Assembly: GCF_001073085.1 (NCBI RefSeq)
Contig: NZ_JVFV01000009.1
Coordinates: forward strand, 1 to 64,000
DNA from: Streptococcus pseudopneumoniae
GTDB lineage: Bacteria > Bacillota > Bacilli > Lactobacillales > Streptococcaceae
Length of the DNA stretch: 64,000 nucleotides
Direction: 5' to 3'
The position numbers and the translations under genes are program-made. Positions 9,264 to 18,891 of this stretch are shown here, piece after piece. Numbering within the stretch: position 1 is the stretch's first letter; every line of letters begins with the position of its first letter. The notes under the pieces are model-generated. The model did no database searches. It was given only the letters and a program-made list of their open reading frames with translations, and was not told the origin of the DNA.

Positions 9264-12200
9264 ATGTTTTTTAAAAGAAATGAAGGTCAATTTAGAGAGA
9301 CAGACCGTGTTACAAGATTTAAGTTAATCAAGTCTGGTAAGCACTGGTTACGTGCCTCTACTTCCCTTTTTGGTCTGTTTAAAGTCATTCGTGGTGGTGT
9401 CGATACTGCTCAAGTGTCAACAGAAGTTGTTGAAGAGCGTTCTTCTGCACCATTGACAGGAATCGATGTTCTTAAGGGGATAGTAGCAGCTGGTTCGGTT
9501 ATCGGTGGTGGAGCGATCGTTCAAACACAGGTTCATGCCAATGAACAAACTGTTGTTGAAAAAGTTATTGAGACAGATGTTACACTCGTTACTACGGATA
9601 AAGTAGTTCTAGGGTCAGTTGGGCAAGAAAATCAAGAAACTCCAGCTTCAGATGTGACTTCTCAGTCTATTAGTGAGAGTATTTCAGTCTCTGCAAGTCA
9701 ATTGCTATCAGAATCCTTGTCTTCATCAGTCTCTGCAAGTACATCTGCGTCAGCGTCAGAGTCAGCTTCAACATCTGCCTCTACGTCAACTTCATCATCT
9801 ACCTCAGCTTCAACTTCAAGCAGTACCTCTGAGTTACTTACAAGATCAGAAAGCCTCTCAGAAACGAGTTCTACTCGTTCTGTAGTCACAAACTCAACAA
9901 GTAAGAGTACTACTGATGAAACTTCTAAGGTAGAGGAAGTAGTAGCGAATAAAGATGGTGCTACAATTACCTATAAATCAACTCCAGCTAACTTGAATAC
10001 TACTTCAGCAAGCGTAGGTGTTTCTGATAAAGTCAATGGCAACACTGCTGATATGTTAACAACAGTAGCGACAGGGGGAGTAACTGCGACTGAGACTGAC
10101 AAAAAACGAGCAGAGCAGGAGAAAAAACTCAAAAGTCTTTCAGATGAGATCGGAACCTATCTCGGTCATCTGGGAAATCGTGAAGGGGCGGGAAATGCCC
10201 TTCTAAAAGGAAAGGCTACGATTGAAACGATTCAAAATGCTTTGACAGATCCAAACGCTGACCTCAACGCTCTTATCTCGGAAGCTACTAGAAGACGTAA
10301 TACCGTGGTCAATACAGTGTTACGCGCAAGTTCTGGTGCTCGTGATTACCGGAATGGCGCACGGATTACGGCTGCCAATACCTTACGTGCATCCTACGAT
10401 ACGAATGCTTCACTGGGAAATGCAAGTTATGATTCTAAGGCGCATTTGATTGTAACCAATAAGAACCAATCCACCTATTTCAAAACAACTGGATCGGCTT
10501 CTCTAAGTAATGGGACCTTGACCTTGACGCCAAGTGTGCCAGGTCAGGCAGGTGCTTATACCCTAAACACGAAGATTGATATGAACGAAAGTTTCACTCT
10601 CACAGGGAAAATCAATCTTGGTGAGGCTTATGAAGGGCGCCCTAAAAACGGTCATGCGGGTGGTGATGGAATTGCTGCGGTATTCTCAACGGGTGCTATC
10701 GGAGAAATCGGAAATGCCAACGGTAATGGATCAGGTGCCAGTCTTGGGATGGGAGGAAATAACCTCAAAGGTTCTTTCGGTTTCAAACTAGATACTTGGC
10801 ATAATACGGGTAACCCATCATCGAATAATAAAGCTTCAGCCGATCCTAAGTATTCGGGTTATCAAAAGGGAGCTTTTGGAGGCTTTACCTATAACTATAA
10901 TGGATCTAGAAGTGATGCCAAAGGTTCTGTTTACCCTGTTATCCGCACCATTAAGAAGCTAAATGGGGAAGGCCCAACAGATAATTCATTGAAGGACTAT
11001 AAGGTTGTCTATGATGGGGATACCAAGGTGATGACGGTCACCTATAATGGACAAACTTGGTCTATGAATCTAAACTATGATTCCATAGCTGTTAATGCTG
11101 ATATGGAAGTTCTTGGACATCCAAATGCAAGTGTCATAAAAAACGAGAATAAGAGCAGAAGCCTGTTACAAAATGCGGGATACCCTGATGAAATGGCCTT
11201 TGCGCTCTTTGGATCGACGGGTTCCGGTTATAATTTACAGCAATTCCAATTGGAGAAGTTTGATTATTCAGCCCAGGGTGCCTACATTACAGTGAAATTC
11301 ATTGATGCAGACACTGGGGCAGAGATTCCTGGAAAAGATGAAGTGTTGATTCAGAAAACTCCTGGAACAAATGTAGATTTGGGAGAATACCTTGCTATTA
11401 GTGGTTATACTCTAAAAGCGACAAACGTTTCTACGGCTAAGGGCTATGTTTTTGGTAATACTGTGAAAGTTGTTACGGGTCACCAAGGAATTACCTATGC
11501 TTTCCATAAAATCAGACAAAACGAGATTTACACAGCCTCTGCCAAAGCAACAACTGTGTACACGTTGCAGGGTGAAACAACTTCGGATCTTTCTGATGTA
11601 AGTAAATTTGTGACGGTCGCTTCAAATGAAAGTACAACACCTGCAGCCTCTGGTTATAGTCTGGTTTGGTCAACACCGATTTCAACGACTACTTCGGGGA
11701 ATCAAACAGCTGTTGCTAAAGTAACCTATTCAGATGGTTCTGTGCAAACCGTTAATGTGAATTATAAGGTTTTACCTAAGATTGAGGCTAAAACACCTAT
11801 TTATGATTTTAAAGGTCAAAATCTTCACAATGGTTCAAATGCAGATGCGTATCTCTCATCTGATGTGACAGACCAATCTTACACAACCAAATGGACCAAT
11901 AACTCTACATCTTCAACAACGACAACTCTACCATTGTCAACGGCAACGGCAGGTGAATTTAACTATACGATTACGCGGACCTATGATGTTGGTCGTTATG
12001 GGACAACTTCAAATAATTCAGAGTTGTTAGTGAGCACAACAACACTGAAACATAAAGTTATCGAGGTGACGGGCATTTCTCATACATTTGAACAAGATGT
12101 TGATGATGATGATTATTATAATAGCTATACGCCAAGTGAGTGGTATAGTGCTGATTCTGTTTCAGCATCAGCCATCTTATCTGCAAATTTTGTCAGCTCA

Positions 12201-13853
12201 GACTTACCAGATATTAGTACTCCTGGACAATTCACTTATTCTGTTAGATTTACAACCTTACCTGACGGGACAGGCCTTAGTAGCACTTACGAATTGCCGG
12301 TAACCTATACAGTTATCCCTAATAGGGATAGTATATCAGCCTCAACAAGTGCATCAGAATCAGAGTCATCCTCAACGTCTGCATCAGAGTCAGCAAGCAC
12401 ATCGGCTTCTGAATCAGCCTCAACAAGTGCATCAGAATCAACAAGCACATCAGTAAGCACATCGGCCTCAACAAGTGCAAGTACATCCGCGTCACAAAGC
12501 GCATCAACAAGCGCCTCAGAATCAGCAAGCACATCAGCTTCTGAATCAGCATCAACGTCAGCTTCAGAATCAGCATCAACAAGTGCGTCAGAGTCAGCGT
12601 CAACAAGCGCATCTGAGTCAGCATCAACAAGTGCGTCAGAATCAGCAAGTACATCAGCTTCTGAGTCTGCATCAACAAGCGTCTCAGAGTCAGCAAGTAC
12701 AAGCGCCTCAGAATCAGCGTCAACAAGTGCGTCAGAATCAGCAAGTACATCAGCTTCTGAGTCAGCATCAACAAGTGCATCAGAATCAGCAAGTACATCA
12801 GCTTCTGAGTCTGCATCAACAAGCGCCTCAGAATCAGCAAGCACATCAGCATCAGAGTCAGCATCAACAAGTGCATCAGCGTCTGCAAGCACATCGGCTT
12901 CTGAATCAGCATCAACAAGTGCATCAGAGTCAGCAAGCACATCGGCTTCTGAGTCTGCATCAACATCAGCTTCAGAGTCAGCGTCAACAAGTGCATCAGC
13001 GTCTGCAAGCACATCAGCTTCAGAGTCAGCGTCAACAAGCGCCTCAGAATCAGCGTCAACAAGCGCCTCAGAATCAGCATCAACAAGTGCGTCAGAGTCA
13101 GCAAGCACAAGCGCATCTGAGTCTGCATCAACGTCTTCCTCAGAGTCAGCAAGTACATCAGCTTCAGAGTCAGCATCAACAAGTGCATCTGAGTCAGCAA
13201 GCACATCAGCTTCAGAGTCAGCATCAACAAGTGCATCAGAGTCTGCATCAACATCAGCTTCTGAATCAGCATCAACGTCAGCATCAACGTCAGCTTCAGA
13301 GTCAGCATCAACAAGCGCATCAGAATCAGCAAGCACAAGCGCATCAGAATTAGCAAGTACAAGCGCATCTGAGTCAGCATCAACAAGTGCGTCAGAATCA
13401 GCAAGCACATCAGCATCTGAGTCAGCATCAACGTCTGCATCAGAATCAGCAAGTACATCAGCTTCTGAGTCAGTATCAACAAGCGCATCAGAATCAGCAA
13501 GCACAAGCGCATCAGAGTCTGCATCAACAAGTACGTCAGAGTCAGCAAGCACATCGGCTTCTGAATCAGCAAGCACATCAGCTTCAGAGTCAGCGTCAAC
13601 ATCAGCTTCAGAATCAGCAAGCACATCGGCTTCTGAATCAGCATCAACAAGCGCATCTGAGTCTGCATCAACAAGTGCATCTATGATTCATTCAACAAGT
13701 CTAGCTCCTCAAACTGATACCACTAAGGCTCGTAAGCAATTACCAAATACTGGTGAAACAGCTTCAGCTGCAAATGCTCTCCTTGGAGTTGTAGCAGGTC
13801 TAACTGGATTCGGATTAGTGGCTAAACGTCGTAAGCGTGATGATGAAGACTAA
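9264..13853 (+). CDS. Serine-rich-repeat glycoprotein adhesin with L-type lectin domain, LPXTG-anchored
   Basis: 1529 residues. Order of parts: long KxYKxGKxW-type signal peptide ([13 protein letters not shown] at 18-30, cleavage near residue 90); first Ser-rich stretch about 132-208; helical linker; a bacterial L-type lectin-like domain about 388-660 ([10 protein letters not shown] and [11 protein letters not shown] motifs); MucBP-like unit about 668-755; further beta-rich repeats; a long SASTSASE stretch about 1022-1472; LPNTGE near 1493, membrane helix, RRKRDDED tail. Relatives (PsrP, GspB, SraP) are O-glycosylated and exported by SecA2/SecY2, then fixed to peptidoglycan by sortase A. I choose ATG 9264 because homologues begin MFFKR and GGAAGG precedes it. 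No accessory Sec or glycosyltransferase genes follow, which is unusual. Ligand unknown; the lectin domain suggests a host or bacterial glycan. Confidence 0.92.
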   Translation: MFFKRNEGQFRETDRVTRFKLIKSGKHWLRASTSLFGLFKVIRGGVDTAQVSTEVVEERSSAPLTGIDVLKGIVAAGSVIGGGAIVQTQVHANEQTVVEKVIETDVTLVTTDKVVLGSVGQENQETPASDVTSQSISESISVSASQLLSESLSSSVSASTSASASESASTSASTSTSSSTSASTSSSTSELLTRSESLSETSSTRSVVTNSTSKSTTDETSKVEEVVANKDGATITYKSTPANLNTTSASVGVSDKVNGNTADMLTTVATGGVTATETDKKRAEQEKKLKSLSDEIGTYLGHLGNREGAGNALLKGKATIETIQNALTDPNADLNALISEATRRRNTVVNTVLRASSGARDYRNGARITAANTLRASYDTNASLGNASYDSKAHLIVTNKNQSTYFKTTGSASLSNGTLTLTPSVPGQAGAYTLNTKIDMNESFTLTGKINLGEAYEGRPKNGHAGGDGIAAVFSTGAIGEIGNANGNGSGASLGMGGNNLKGSFGFKLDTWHNTGNPSSNNKASADPKYSGYQKGAFGGFTYNYNGSRSDAKGSVYPVIRTIKKLNGEGPTDNSLKDYKVVYDGDTKVMTVTYNGQTWSMNLNYDSIAVNADMEVLGHPNASVIKNENKSRSLLQNAGYPDEMAFALFGSTGSGYNLQQFQLEKFDYSAQGAYITVKFIDADTGAEIPGKDEVLIQKTPGTNVDLGEYLAISGYTLKATNVSTAKGYVFGNTVKVVTGHQGITYAFHKIRQNEIYTASAKATTVYTLQGETTSDLSDVSKFVTVASNESTTPAASGYSLVWSTPISTTTSGNQTAVAKVTYSDGSVQTVNVNYKVLPKIEAKTPIYDFKGQNLHNGSNADAYLSSDVTDQSYTTKWTNNSTSSTTTTLPLSTATAGEFNYTITRTYDVGRYGTTSNNSELLVSTTTLKHKVIEVTGISHTFEQDVDDDDYYNSYTPSEWYSADSVSASAILSANFVSSDLPDISTPGQFTYSVRFTTLPDGTGLSSTYELPVTYTVIPNRDSISASTSASESESSSTSASESASTSASESASTSASESTSTSVSTSASTSASTSASQSASTSASESASTSASESASTSASESASTSASESASTSASESASTSASESASTSASESASTSVSESASTSASESASTSASESASTSASESASTSASESASTSASESASTSASESASTSASESASTSASASASTSASESASTSASESASTSASESASTSASESASTSASASASTSASESASTSASESASTSASESASTSASESASTSASESASTSSSESASTSASESASTSASESASTSASESASTSASESASTSASESASTSASTSASESASTSASESASTSASELASTSASESASTSASESASTSASESASTSASESASTSASESVSTSASESASTSASESASTSTSESASTSASESASTSASESASTSASESASTSASESASTSASESASTSASMIHSTSLAPQTDTTKARKQLPNTGETASAANALLGVVAGLTGFGLVAKRRKRDDED
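9667..9885 (+). repeat. First serine-rich region (SRR1)
   Basis: A degenerate run of codons for Ser with Ala, Thr and Glu ([22 protein letters not shown]). It lies between the signal peptide and the binding region, as in other adhesins of this family. Confidence 0.8.
12328..13680 (+). repeat. Second serine-rich region (SRR2), tandem SASTSASE array
   Basis: About 1.35 kb of near-repeats encoding SASTSASE units. Individual units differ mainly at synonymous serine codons (TCA, TCT, AGC, AGT, TCG) and at variants such as SVSE, SASA, SSSE and SELAS. Such arrays change length between strains by slippage or recombination, and they are hard to assemble from short reads, so the exact copy number here may be uncertain. 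Confidence 0.95.
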
Positions 13854-13890
13854 ATCTTCTAACGATTCTATTAGTTGATTATTCCGATCA

Positions 13891-13924
13891 AAAAACCTGA
13901 AAGATATAACTTTCGGGTTTTTTT
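13891..13924 (+). terminator. Terminator of the adhesin gene
   Basis: AAACCTGAAAG (13893-13903) pairs with CTTTCGGGTTT (13910-13920) across a six-base loop, then a T-run. Confidence 0.9.
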
Positions 13925-13989
13925 CGTTCTATAATATTTGTGCTTTGGAAATATCTATAAACATTGCGGGAACTTTTTATAATTTTTGC

Positions 13990-14044
13990 AAAATAAAAAA
14001 CTAGCCACGGAATTAGTAGTAGCTACTAGATTCTAGGACTAGTT
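13990..14044 (-). terminator. Branched hairpin after the DeoR gene
   Basis: On the minus strand AACTAGTCC (from 14044) pairs with GGCTAGTT (ending 13999), followed by TTTTATTTTG. The palindrome TAGTAGCTACTA (14017-14028) makes an inner hairpin. Position and T-run fit a terminator. Confidence 0.6.
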
Positions 14045-14051
14045 GTAGAGT

Positions 14052-14819
14052 TTAAGGTTTTGACTTGATAATTTTAGTTTGTTTAGACAGGGATTGGAGT
14101 GATTGGTCACTTAATTTTGAATCAGTGATAATGGTGTCGATATCTGAGATATTGTAAAATGTGAAGAAATCAAACTTATCAAATTTGCTATGGTCAGCTA
14201 GGAGATATTTTTTATTGGCGTTTTCCAGTGCTAATTTCTGTGCTTCACCTTCGTCTTCACTAAAAGTAGCGATAGCATGATCCTTGATACCATTACAACT
14301 AACGAAGGCTTTTGAAAATTGCAAACTAGCGATATCTTGAAGGGTTAGAGTACCTACAAAGGCTCCAGTAATTGAACGATAATTACCACCGATTAAAATT
14401 AGGTCAGTTAGCTTACGCTCATTTAGAATGAGAAATACAGGCAAACTATTGGTAACAACACGAATGTTATCGATAGGAAGCTCACGCGCAAAGAATTCTA
14501 ATGTGGTACCTGGACCAATGAAAATAGTTTCTCTTTCTTCAACTAAGTGACCTGCAAAGCGAGCAATTTCTTGTTTTTCTGCTGTTTGTAGTCCTTGTTT
14601 TTCAACGTTAGAACGCTCATTATTTAATAAGGAACCTGTTCGAAGTTTTTCAGCACCACCATGAACTCGAACCAGCAAATCCTTATCCGCTAACTCTTGT
14701 AAATATCGTCTAGCTGTCATATCGGAAATATCAAGGCGATTCATAATCTCTTTAACAGTGATAGTTCCTTTTGTATTAACAATTTCTAAAATAGTATCTA
14801 ATTTTTCTTGCTTCAGCAT
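14052..14819 (-). CDS. DeoR/LacR-like transcriptional regulator
   Basis: 255 residues. The N-terminal winged helix has the DeoR signature (VKEIMNRLDISDMTARRYLQ, about 22-41) and VRVHGGAEKL. The C-terminal phosphosugar-sensing domain has FIGPGTTLEFFA (about 99-110), VVTNSLPV, LIGGNYRSITGAFVG and SEDEGEAQ. It resembles lactose-PTS-type repressors (LacR), which sense phosphorylated sugars. No sugar operon lies next to it, so the target is unknown. The gene has GGGGGTGG before the start and its own extended -10. It ends tail-to-tail with the adhesin gene. Confidence 0.88.
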   Translation of the reverse strand: MLKQEKLDTILEIVNTKGTITVKEIMNRLDISDMTARRYLQELADKDLLVRVHGGAEKLRTGSLLNNERSNVEKQGLQTAEKQEIARFAGHLVEERETIFIGPGTTLEFFARELPIDNIRVVTNSLPVFLILNERKLTDLILIGGNYRSITGAFVGTLTLQDIASLQFSKAFVSCNGIKDHAIATFSEDEGEAQKLALENANKKYLLADHSKFDKFDFFTFYNISDIDTIITDSKLSDQSLQSLSKQTKIIKSKP

Positions 14820-14843
14820 TGAACCACCCCCAAATTTAATACT

Positions 14844-14852
14844 ATTTTATCA
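14844..14852 (-). promoter_or_regulatory. Extended -10 of the DeoR gene
   Basis: On the minus strand TGATAAAAT (TAAAAT at 14849-14844, TG at 14852-14851). The start codon is 25 bases downstream. Confidence 0.55.
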
Positions 14853-14894
14853 TATTTTAAACAGCTAAGCAACTTAAAGAAAACAAAAATAAAC

Positions 14895-14935
14895 AAAAAA
14901 AAACATCTAGTTTGTAATTAAACTTAGATGTTTTT
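14895..14935 (-). terminator. Terminator of nrdF
   Basis: AAACATCTAAGTTT on the minus strand pairs with AAACTAGATGTTT (one bulged base), followed by a run of eight T. The stem is nearly symmetrical and could also work on the plus strand. Confidence 0.85.
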
Positions 14936-14946
14936 TAGGTTAGGTA

Positions 14947-15909
14947 TTAATTTAGTCCATAGTTATAGTCATCATCCTGCATAGCTTCAACTTCACCAAG
15001 TAGATAGCCATTACCAACTTGAGAGAAGAAGTCGTGGTTTGATGTACCAGTTGAAATCCCGTTCATAACGATCGGGTTGACATCGTCAGCTGAGTCAGGG
15101 AAGAGAGGATCTTGCCCCAAGTTCATAAGGGCTTTATTTGCATTGTAGCGAAGGAAGGTTTTAACCTCTTCAGTCCATCCGACTTCGTCATAGAGGCTCT
15201 CTGTGTAGCCTTCTTCATTCTCATAAAGAGTATAGAGAAGGTCGTACATCCATTCTTTGAGTTTTTCTTGCTCATCTTCTGGCAATTCATTGAAACCAAG
15301 TTGGAATTTGTAGCCGATGTAGGTTCCATGAACTGATTCATCACGAATAATCAATTTGATAATTTCTGCCACGTTGGCCAACTTGTTGTTTCCAAGATAG
15401 TAGAGTGGTGTGAAGAAACCAGAGTAGAAAAGGAAGGTTTCAAGGAAAACACTCGCTACTTTCTTTTCAAGTGGAGTTCCGTTTAGGTAGATTTCATTGA
15501 TGATTTCAGCTTTTTTCTGAAGATATGGATTGGTGTTGGTCCATTCGAAAATCTCTTCGATTTCTGACTTGGTATTCAAGGTAGAAAAGATAGAAGAGTA
15601 AGACTTAGCATGAACAGATTCCATAAATTGGATATTGTTAAAAACAGCTTCCTCGTGAGGCGTACGAATATCAGCGCGAAGGGCTTGAACACCAGTTTCT
15701 GATTGCATGGTATCAAGAAGAGTCAAACCTCCAAAAACTTTACCAACAAGGTCTTTTTCCTTGTTAGAAAGCTTTCTCCAGTCATCTAGGTCATTTGACA
15801 AGGGAATACGCGTATCGAGCCAGAACTGCTCAGTCAGTTTTTCCCAGGTTGATTTGTCGATGACATCTTCGATGGCATTCCAGTTAATGGCTTTGTAGTA
15901 AGTTTTCAT
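14947..15909 (-). CDS. nrdF: Class Ib ribonucleotide reductase beta subunit NrdF
   Basis: 320 residues, a ferritin-like di-metal protein. Metal ligands are visible in the helices LDTMQSETG, FMESVHAKSYS, SVFLETFLFYSGF and IIRDESVHGTYIG, and the radical Tyr is probably in the MESVHAKSYS region. It holds the tyrosyl radical that starts catalysis in NrdE. Class Ib enzymes normally need the flavodoxin NrdI to load a dimanganese centre; no nrdI lies in this window. The gene is separated from nrdE by 173 bases holding a terminator and a possible promoter, so it may be transcribed partly on its own. Confidence 0.95.
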   Translation of the reverse strand: MKTYYKAINWNAIEDVIDKSTWEKLTEQFWLDTRIPLSNDLDDWRKLSNKEKDLVGKVFGGLTLLDTMQSETGVQALRADIRTPHEEAVFNNIQFMESVHAKSYSSIFSTLNTKSEIEEIFEWTNTNPYLQKKAEIINEIYLNGTPLEKKVASVFLETFLFYSGFFTPLYYLGNNKLANVAEIIKLIIRDESVHGTYIGYKFQLGFNELPEDEQEKLKEWMYDLLYTLYENEEGYTESLYDEVGWTEEVKTFLRYNANKALMNLGQDPLFPDSADDVNPIVMNGISTGTSNHDFFSQVGNGYLLGEVEAMQDDDYNYGLN

Positions 15910-15985
15910 TTGAAATCTCTTTCTGTGTGTAGTAATGCGATAACATAATCACTGTTATTCTATCATAATTCTATGCTATAATCGA

Positions 15986-16010
15986 ACAAAAAGTCGGAAG
16001 CCCGACTTTT
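15986..16010 (-). terminator. Terminator of nrdE
   Basis: On the minus strand AAAAGTCGG (16010-16002), loop GCTT, CCGACTTTT (15997-15989), then TTGT. Readthrough or a separate promoter between 15910 and 15985 would then express nrdF. Confidence 0.8.
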
Positions 16011-16082
16011 ATATTCTTACATGATTTTATCAGCAAAATACGTTTAATGGATTAAGTAAATGTAATTTTTTTGAGAGTTGAA

Positions 16083-18242
16083 TTAAATCACACAGCTCTC
16101 GCATTGGTTAGCACCGACTTCTCCACCATCATCTGTAAAGGTACGGACGTAGTAGATAGACTTAATACCCTTGTTATAGGCATAGTTACGAAGGATAGAC
16201 AAGTCACGTGTCGTTTGTTTGTTTTCTTTCTTCCATTCGTAAAGGCCTGTTGGAATATCACTACGCATGAAGAGTGTGAGTGAAAGTCCTTGGTCCACGT
16301 GCTCAGTCGCAGCAGCATAAACATCAATAACCTTACGCATATCCATGTCGTAAGCAGAAGTATAGTAAGGAATGGTTTCTGTTGACAAGCCTGCAGCTGG
16401 GTAGTAGATTTTACCGATTTTCTTTTCTTGACGTTCTTCGATACGTTGCGTAATTGGGTGAATAGAAGCAGAAACATCGTTGATGTAGCTGATTGAACCA
16501 TTCGGCGCTACAGCAAGGCGGTTTTGGTGGTAAAGTCCATCTGTTTTAACTTTATCACGAAGTTCAGCCCAATCAGCAGCAGTCGGGATAAAGATACCTT
16601 CAAAGAGTTCTTTAACACGATCAGATTTTGGTACAAACTCCCCACTTGTGTACTTATCAAAGTAGCTTCCATTAGCATAGTCTGATTTTTCAAAGTTGTG
16701 GAAGGTAACACCACGTTCACGTGCGATGTTATTAGATTCTACCAAGGTCCAGTAGTTCATAAGCATAAAGTAGATGCTTGTAAATTCAACAGACTCAGGA
16801 GATCCGTATTCGATCAATTGTTGGGCAAGGTAACTGTGAAGTCCCATAGCTCCAAGTCCGAATGTGTGAGCTTGGCTATTTCCATGGTCGATAGTTGGAA
16901 CAGCTACGATGTGTGAACTATCTGTAACGAAAGTAAGCGCACGAACCATGGCGCGGATAGAACGACCAAAGTCAGGTGAAGTCATCATGTTTACCACGTT
17001 TGTTGAACCGAGGTTACATGAAACATCAGTACCCATTTTTAGGAATTCTTGCGCATCGTTGATAAGACTTGGTTCTTGCACTTGGAGAATCTCTGAACAC
17101 AAGTTACTCATGATAATCTTGCCATCAACTGGATTTGCACGGTTAGCAGTATCAATGTTGACGACATAAGGATAACCAGATTCTTGTTGCAATTTAGAAA
17201 TTTCAGTTTCCAAATCACGCGCCTTGATTTTTGTCTTACGGATGTTTGGATTTGCGACTAGCTCATCGTATTTTTCTGTGATGTCGATGTAGTTAAATGG
17301 CACGCCGTATTCAAGCTCTACAGAGTAAGGACTGAAGAGGTACATTTCTTCATTTTTCCGAGCCAATTCGTAGAATTTATCTGGTACCACAACACCAAGT
17401 GAGAGAGTCTTGACACGAACTTTTTCATCGGCATTTTCCTTCTTAGTTGAAAGGAAGGCGATAATGTCTGGGTGAAAGACGTTGAGGTAAACAACCCCAG
17501 CACCTTGACGTTGACCCAATTGGTTTGAGTAAGAGAAGCTATCTTCAAAAAGCTTCATAACAGGTACGACACCAGAAGCTGCTCCTTCATATCCTTTAAT
17601 AGGAGCACCAGCTTCACGAAGGTTGCTGAGGGAAATTCCCACGCCACCACCGATACGTGAAAGTTGAAGAGCTGAGTTGATAGAACGTCCGATAGAGTTC
17701 ATATCGTCTGTTACCTGGATCAAGAAGCAAGATACCAACTCACCACGACGCGCACGACCTGCATTCAAGAAAGAAGGAGTAGCAGGTTGATAACGTTGGT
17801 GGATGATTTCGTTGGCAATATCGATAGCAATCGCTTCATCACCATCTGCGAAATAAAGGGCGTTAAAGAAGACGCGGTCTTCCATGCTTTCAAGATAGTA
17901 TTCACCATCATTCGTTTTCAGAGCATACTGATTATAGAATTTATAGGCAGCCATGAAAGATTTAAATTGGAAGTTTTGATCCTTAATAAATTGATGCAGT
18001 TCTTCCAAAAATTCTGGACGGTATTTCTTGATAAATGCTGTTTCAATGTAGTTATGCTCAATGAGGAAGTTGATCTTATCCGTAATTGAGTTAAAAACCA
18101 TTGTATTTGGTACAACATTTTCTTTAAAGAAGGCTTCTAAAGCTTCCTTGTCTTTGTGAAGCATGATTTGTCCATTCACAGGACGGTTAATTTCATTATT
18201 AAGACGGAAGTAAGTCACATCCTCAAGTTGTTTTAATCCCAT
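16083..18242 (-). CDS. nrdE: Class Ib ribonucleotide reductase alpha subunit NrdE
   Basis: 719 residues, full length. Substrate-site segments include TPSFLNAGRARRGELVSCF (catalytic Cys near 171), the ANPVDGKIIMSNLCSEI finger-loop region, and a C-terminal redox pair CESC in the final residues. It reduces ribonucleoside diphosphates to deoxy forms, using NrdH as electron donor and NrdF for the radical. It lacks a long N-terminal ATP-cone, as is usual for class Ib. The start ATG 18242 follows AAAGGA. nrdH lies 68 bases upstream and the two are probably co-transcribed. Confidence 0.96.
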   Translation of the reverse strand: MGLKQLEDVTYFRLNNEINRPVNGQIMLHKDKEALEAFFKENVVPNTMVFNSITDKINFLIEHNYIETAFIKKYRPEFLEELHQFIKDQNFQFKSFMAAYKFYNQYALKTNDGEYYLESMEDRVFFNALYFADGDEAIAIDIANEIIHQRYQPATPSFLNAGRARRGELVSCFLIQVTDDMNSIGRSINSALQLSRIGGGVGISLSNLREAGAPIKGYEGAASGVVPVMKLFEDSFSYSNQLGQRQGAGVVYLNVFHPDIIAFLSTKKENADEKVRVKTLSLGVVVPDKFYELARKNEEMYLFSPYSVELEYGVPFNYIDITEKYDELVANPNIRKTKIKARDLETEISKLQQESGYPYVVNIDTANRANPVDGKIIMSNLCSEILQVQEPSLINDAQEFLKMGTDVSCNLGSTNVVNMMTSPDFGRSIRAMVRALTFVTDSSHIVAVPTIDHGNSQAHTFGLGAMGLHSYLAQQLIEYGSPESVEFTSIYFMLMNYWTLVESNNIARERGVTFHNFEKSDYANGSYFDKYTSGEFVPKSDRVKELFEGIFIPTAADWAELRDKVKTDGLYHQNRLAVAPNGSISYINDVSASIHPITQRIEERQEKKIGKIYYPAAGLSTETIPYYTSAYDMDMRKVIDVYAAATEHVDQGLSLTLFMRSDIPTGLYEWKKENKQTTRDLSILRNYAYNKGIKSIYYVRTFTDDGGEVGANQCESCVI

Positions 18243-18272
18243 AAAAAATCCTTTATCTAATTACAAAAGAAA

Positions 18273-18300
18273 GGCTTCTAAGGTAGACATAGAAGCTTTT
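18273..18300 (-). other. Hairpin between nrdH and nrdE
   Basis: On the minus strand AAGCTTCTA (18298-18290) pairs with TAGAAGCCTT (18280-18271, one wobble/mismatch), followed by TCTTTTG. The T-run is weak, so partial termination or mRNA processing between the small redoxin and the large subunit is more likely than a full stop. Function inferred only. Confidence 0.45.
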
Positions 18301-18310
18301 GTCCTGATTC

Positions 18311-18529
18311 TTAAGCAAGTTGTTTGAGTTTACTTGGTTGGAAACCAGAGAAAACTTCTGTCGGTGTCTGAATAATAGGAGCAGCACTAAAGCCAAGCTC
18401 TTTTACTTGATCAATGTATTCAGGTTGTTCATCAAGATTGATTTCTTTATATTCAACATTATTACTGTCTAAAAAACGTTTCGTCATTTTACATTGGACA
18501 CAGTTGTTTTTAGAATATACGGTTACCAT
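18311..18529 (-). CDS. nrdH: Glutaredoxin-like NrdH redoxin
   Basis: 72 residues, glutaredoxin fold with the redox pair CVQC (Cys-10, Cys-13) and the downstream SAAPIIQT segment holding the cis-proline region. NrdH proteins look like glutaredoxins but are reduced by thioredoxin reductase, and they feed electrons to NrdE. The gene leads the nrdHE message. The start follows AAGGAG and its promoter is TTGACA-16-TATACT. Confidence 0.94.
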   Translation of the reverse strand: MVTVYSKNNCVQCKMTKRFLDSNNVEYKEINLDEQPEYIDQVKELGFSAAPIIQTPTEVFSGFQPSKLKQLA

Positions 18530-18565
18530 TTCTGTAACTCCTTTTTAAAAAATTATTACTTTCTT

Positions 18566-18593
18566 AGTATATCAGAAAAAAAAACTTTGTCAA
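18566..18593 (-). promoter_or_regulatory. nrdHE promoter
   Basis: On the minus strand TTGACA (18593-18588), a 16-base A/T-rich spacer, TATACT (18571-18566). The start codon is 37 bases further on. Confidence 0.85.
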
Positions 18594-18642
18594 CTTTCTA
18601 AAACTAAATCTTGTGTACTTGTTTTACTGATTTTACTAACAA

Positions 18643-18658
18643 ACACAATATATAGTGT
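18643..18658. promoter_or_regulatory. NrdR box 1
   Basis: ACACAATATATAGTGT is an almost perfect match to the NrdR operator (acaCwAtATaTwGtgt). It lies 50 bases upstream of the nrdHE -35. NrdR is an ATP/dATP-sensing repressor of ribonucleotide reductase genes. Confidence 0.85.
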
Positions 18659-18713
18659 AGGATTGAAAATGACTACAGAAAAATCAATGATTTCATTATA
18701 GACGTCTTAATAA

Positions 18714-18729
18714 AAACTACATACTGTGT
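18714..18729. promoter_or_regulatory. Possible NrdR box 2
   Basis: AAACTACATACTGTGT matches the NrdR consensus at 13 of 16 positions by my count, 71 bases from box 1 (start to start). NrdR boxes normally come in pairs a whole number of helical turns apart, so a weaker second box is expected; the spacing here is longer than usual. Confidence 0.5.
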
Positions 18730-18798
18730 TTTGTTAAATTTAATAGAAGATTTTCAGCAAGTTATCTGAAAGGAAATTGAAGAAAGTCCATAAAATAC

Positions 18799-18827
18799 TT
18801 GAAAAATATCAATGAAGGTGATATAAT
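18799..18827 (+). promoter_or_regulatory. ptsHI promoter
   Basis: TTGAAA (18799-18804), 17 bases, TATAAT (18822-18827) with TG at 18819-18820. Confidence 0.85.
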
Positions 18828-18891
18828 ACTAAATTGTAAGGGTTATCAGATGTGTAACTCAACAAGAAAACTATTAAAGGAGAGTCAAACT

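Noticed and set aside
12305..13680. Two long minus-strand and several plus-strand open frames (Leu/Met-rich, Asp/Ala-rich, Gln/His-rich) over the serine repeat
   Set aside because: They are by-products of the low-complexity repeat in other frames: no ribosome sites, extreme composition, and they lie over a well-supported adhesin gene.
12328..13680. CRISPR-like spacing of short repeats
   Set aside because: The units are continuous coding repeats without unique spacers.
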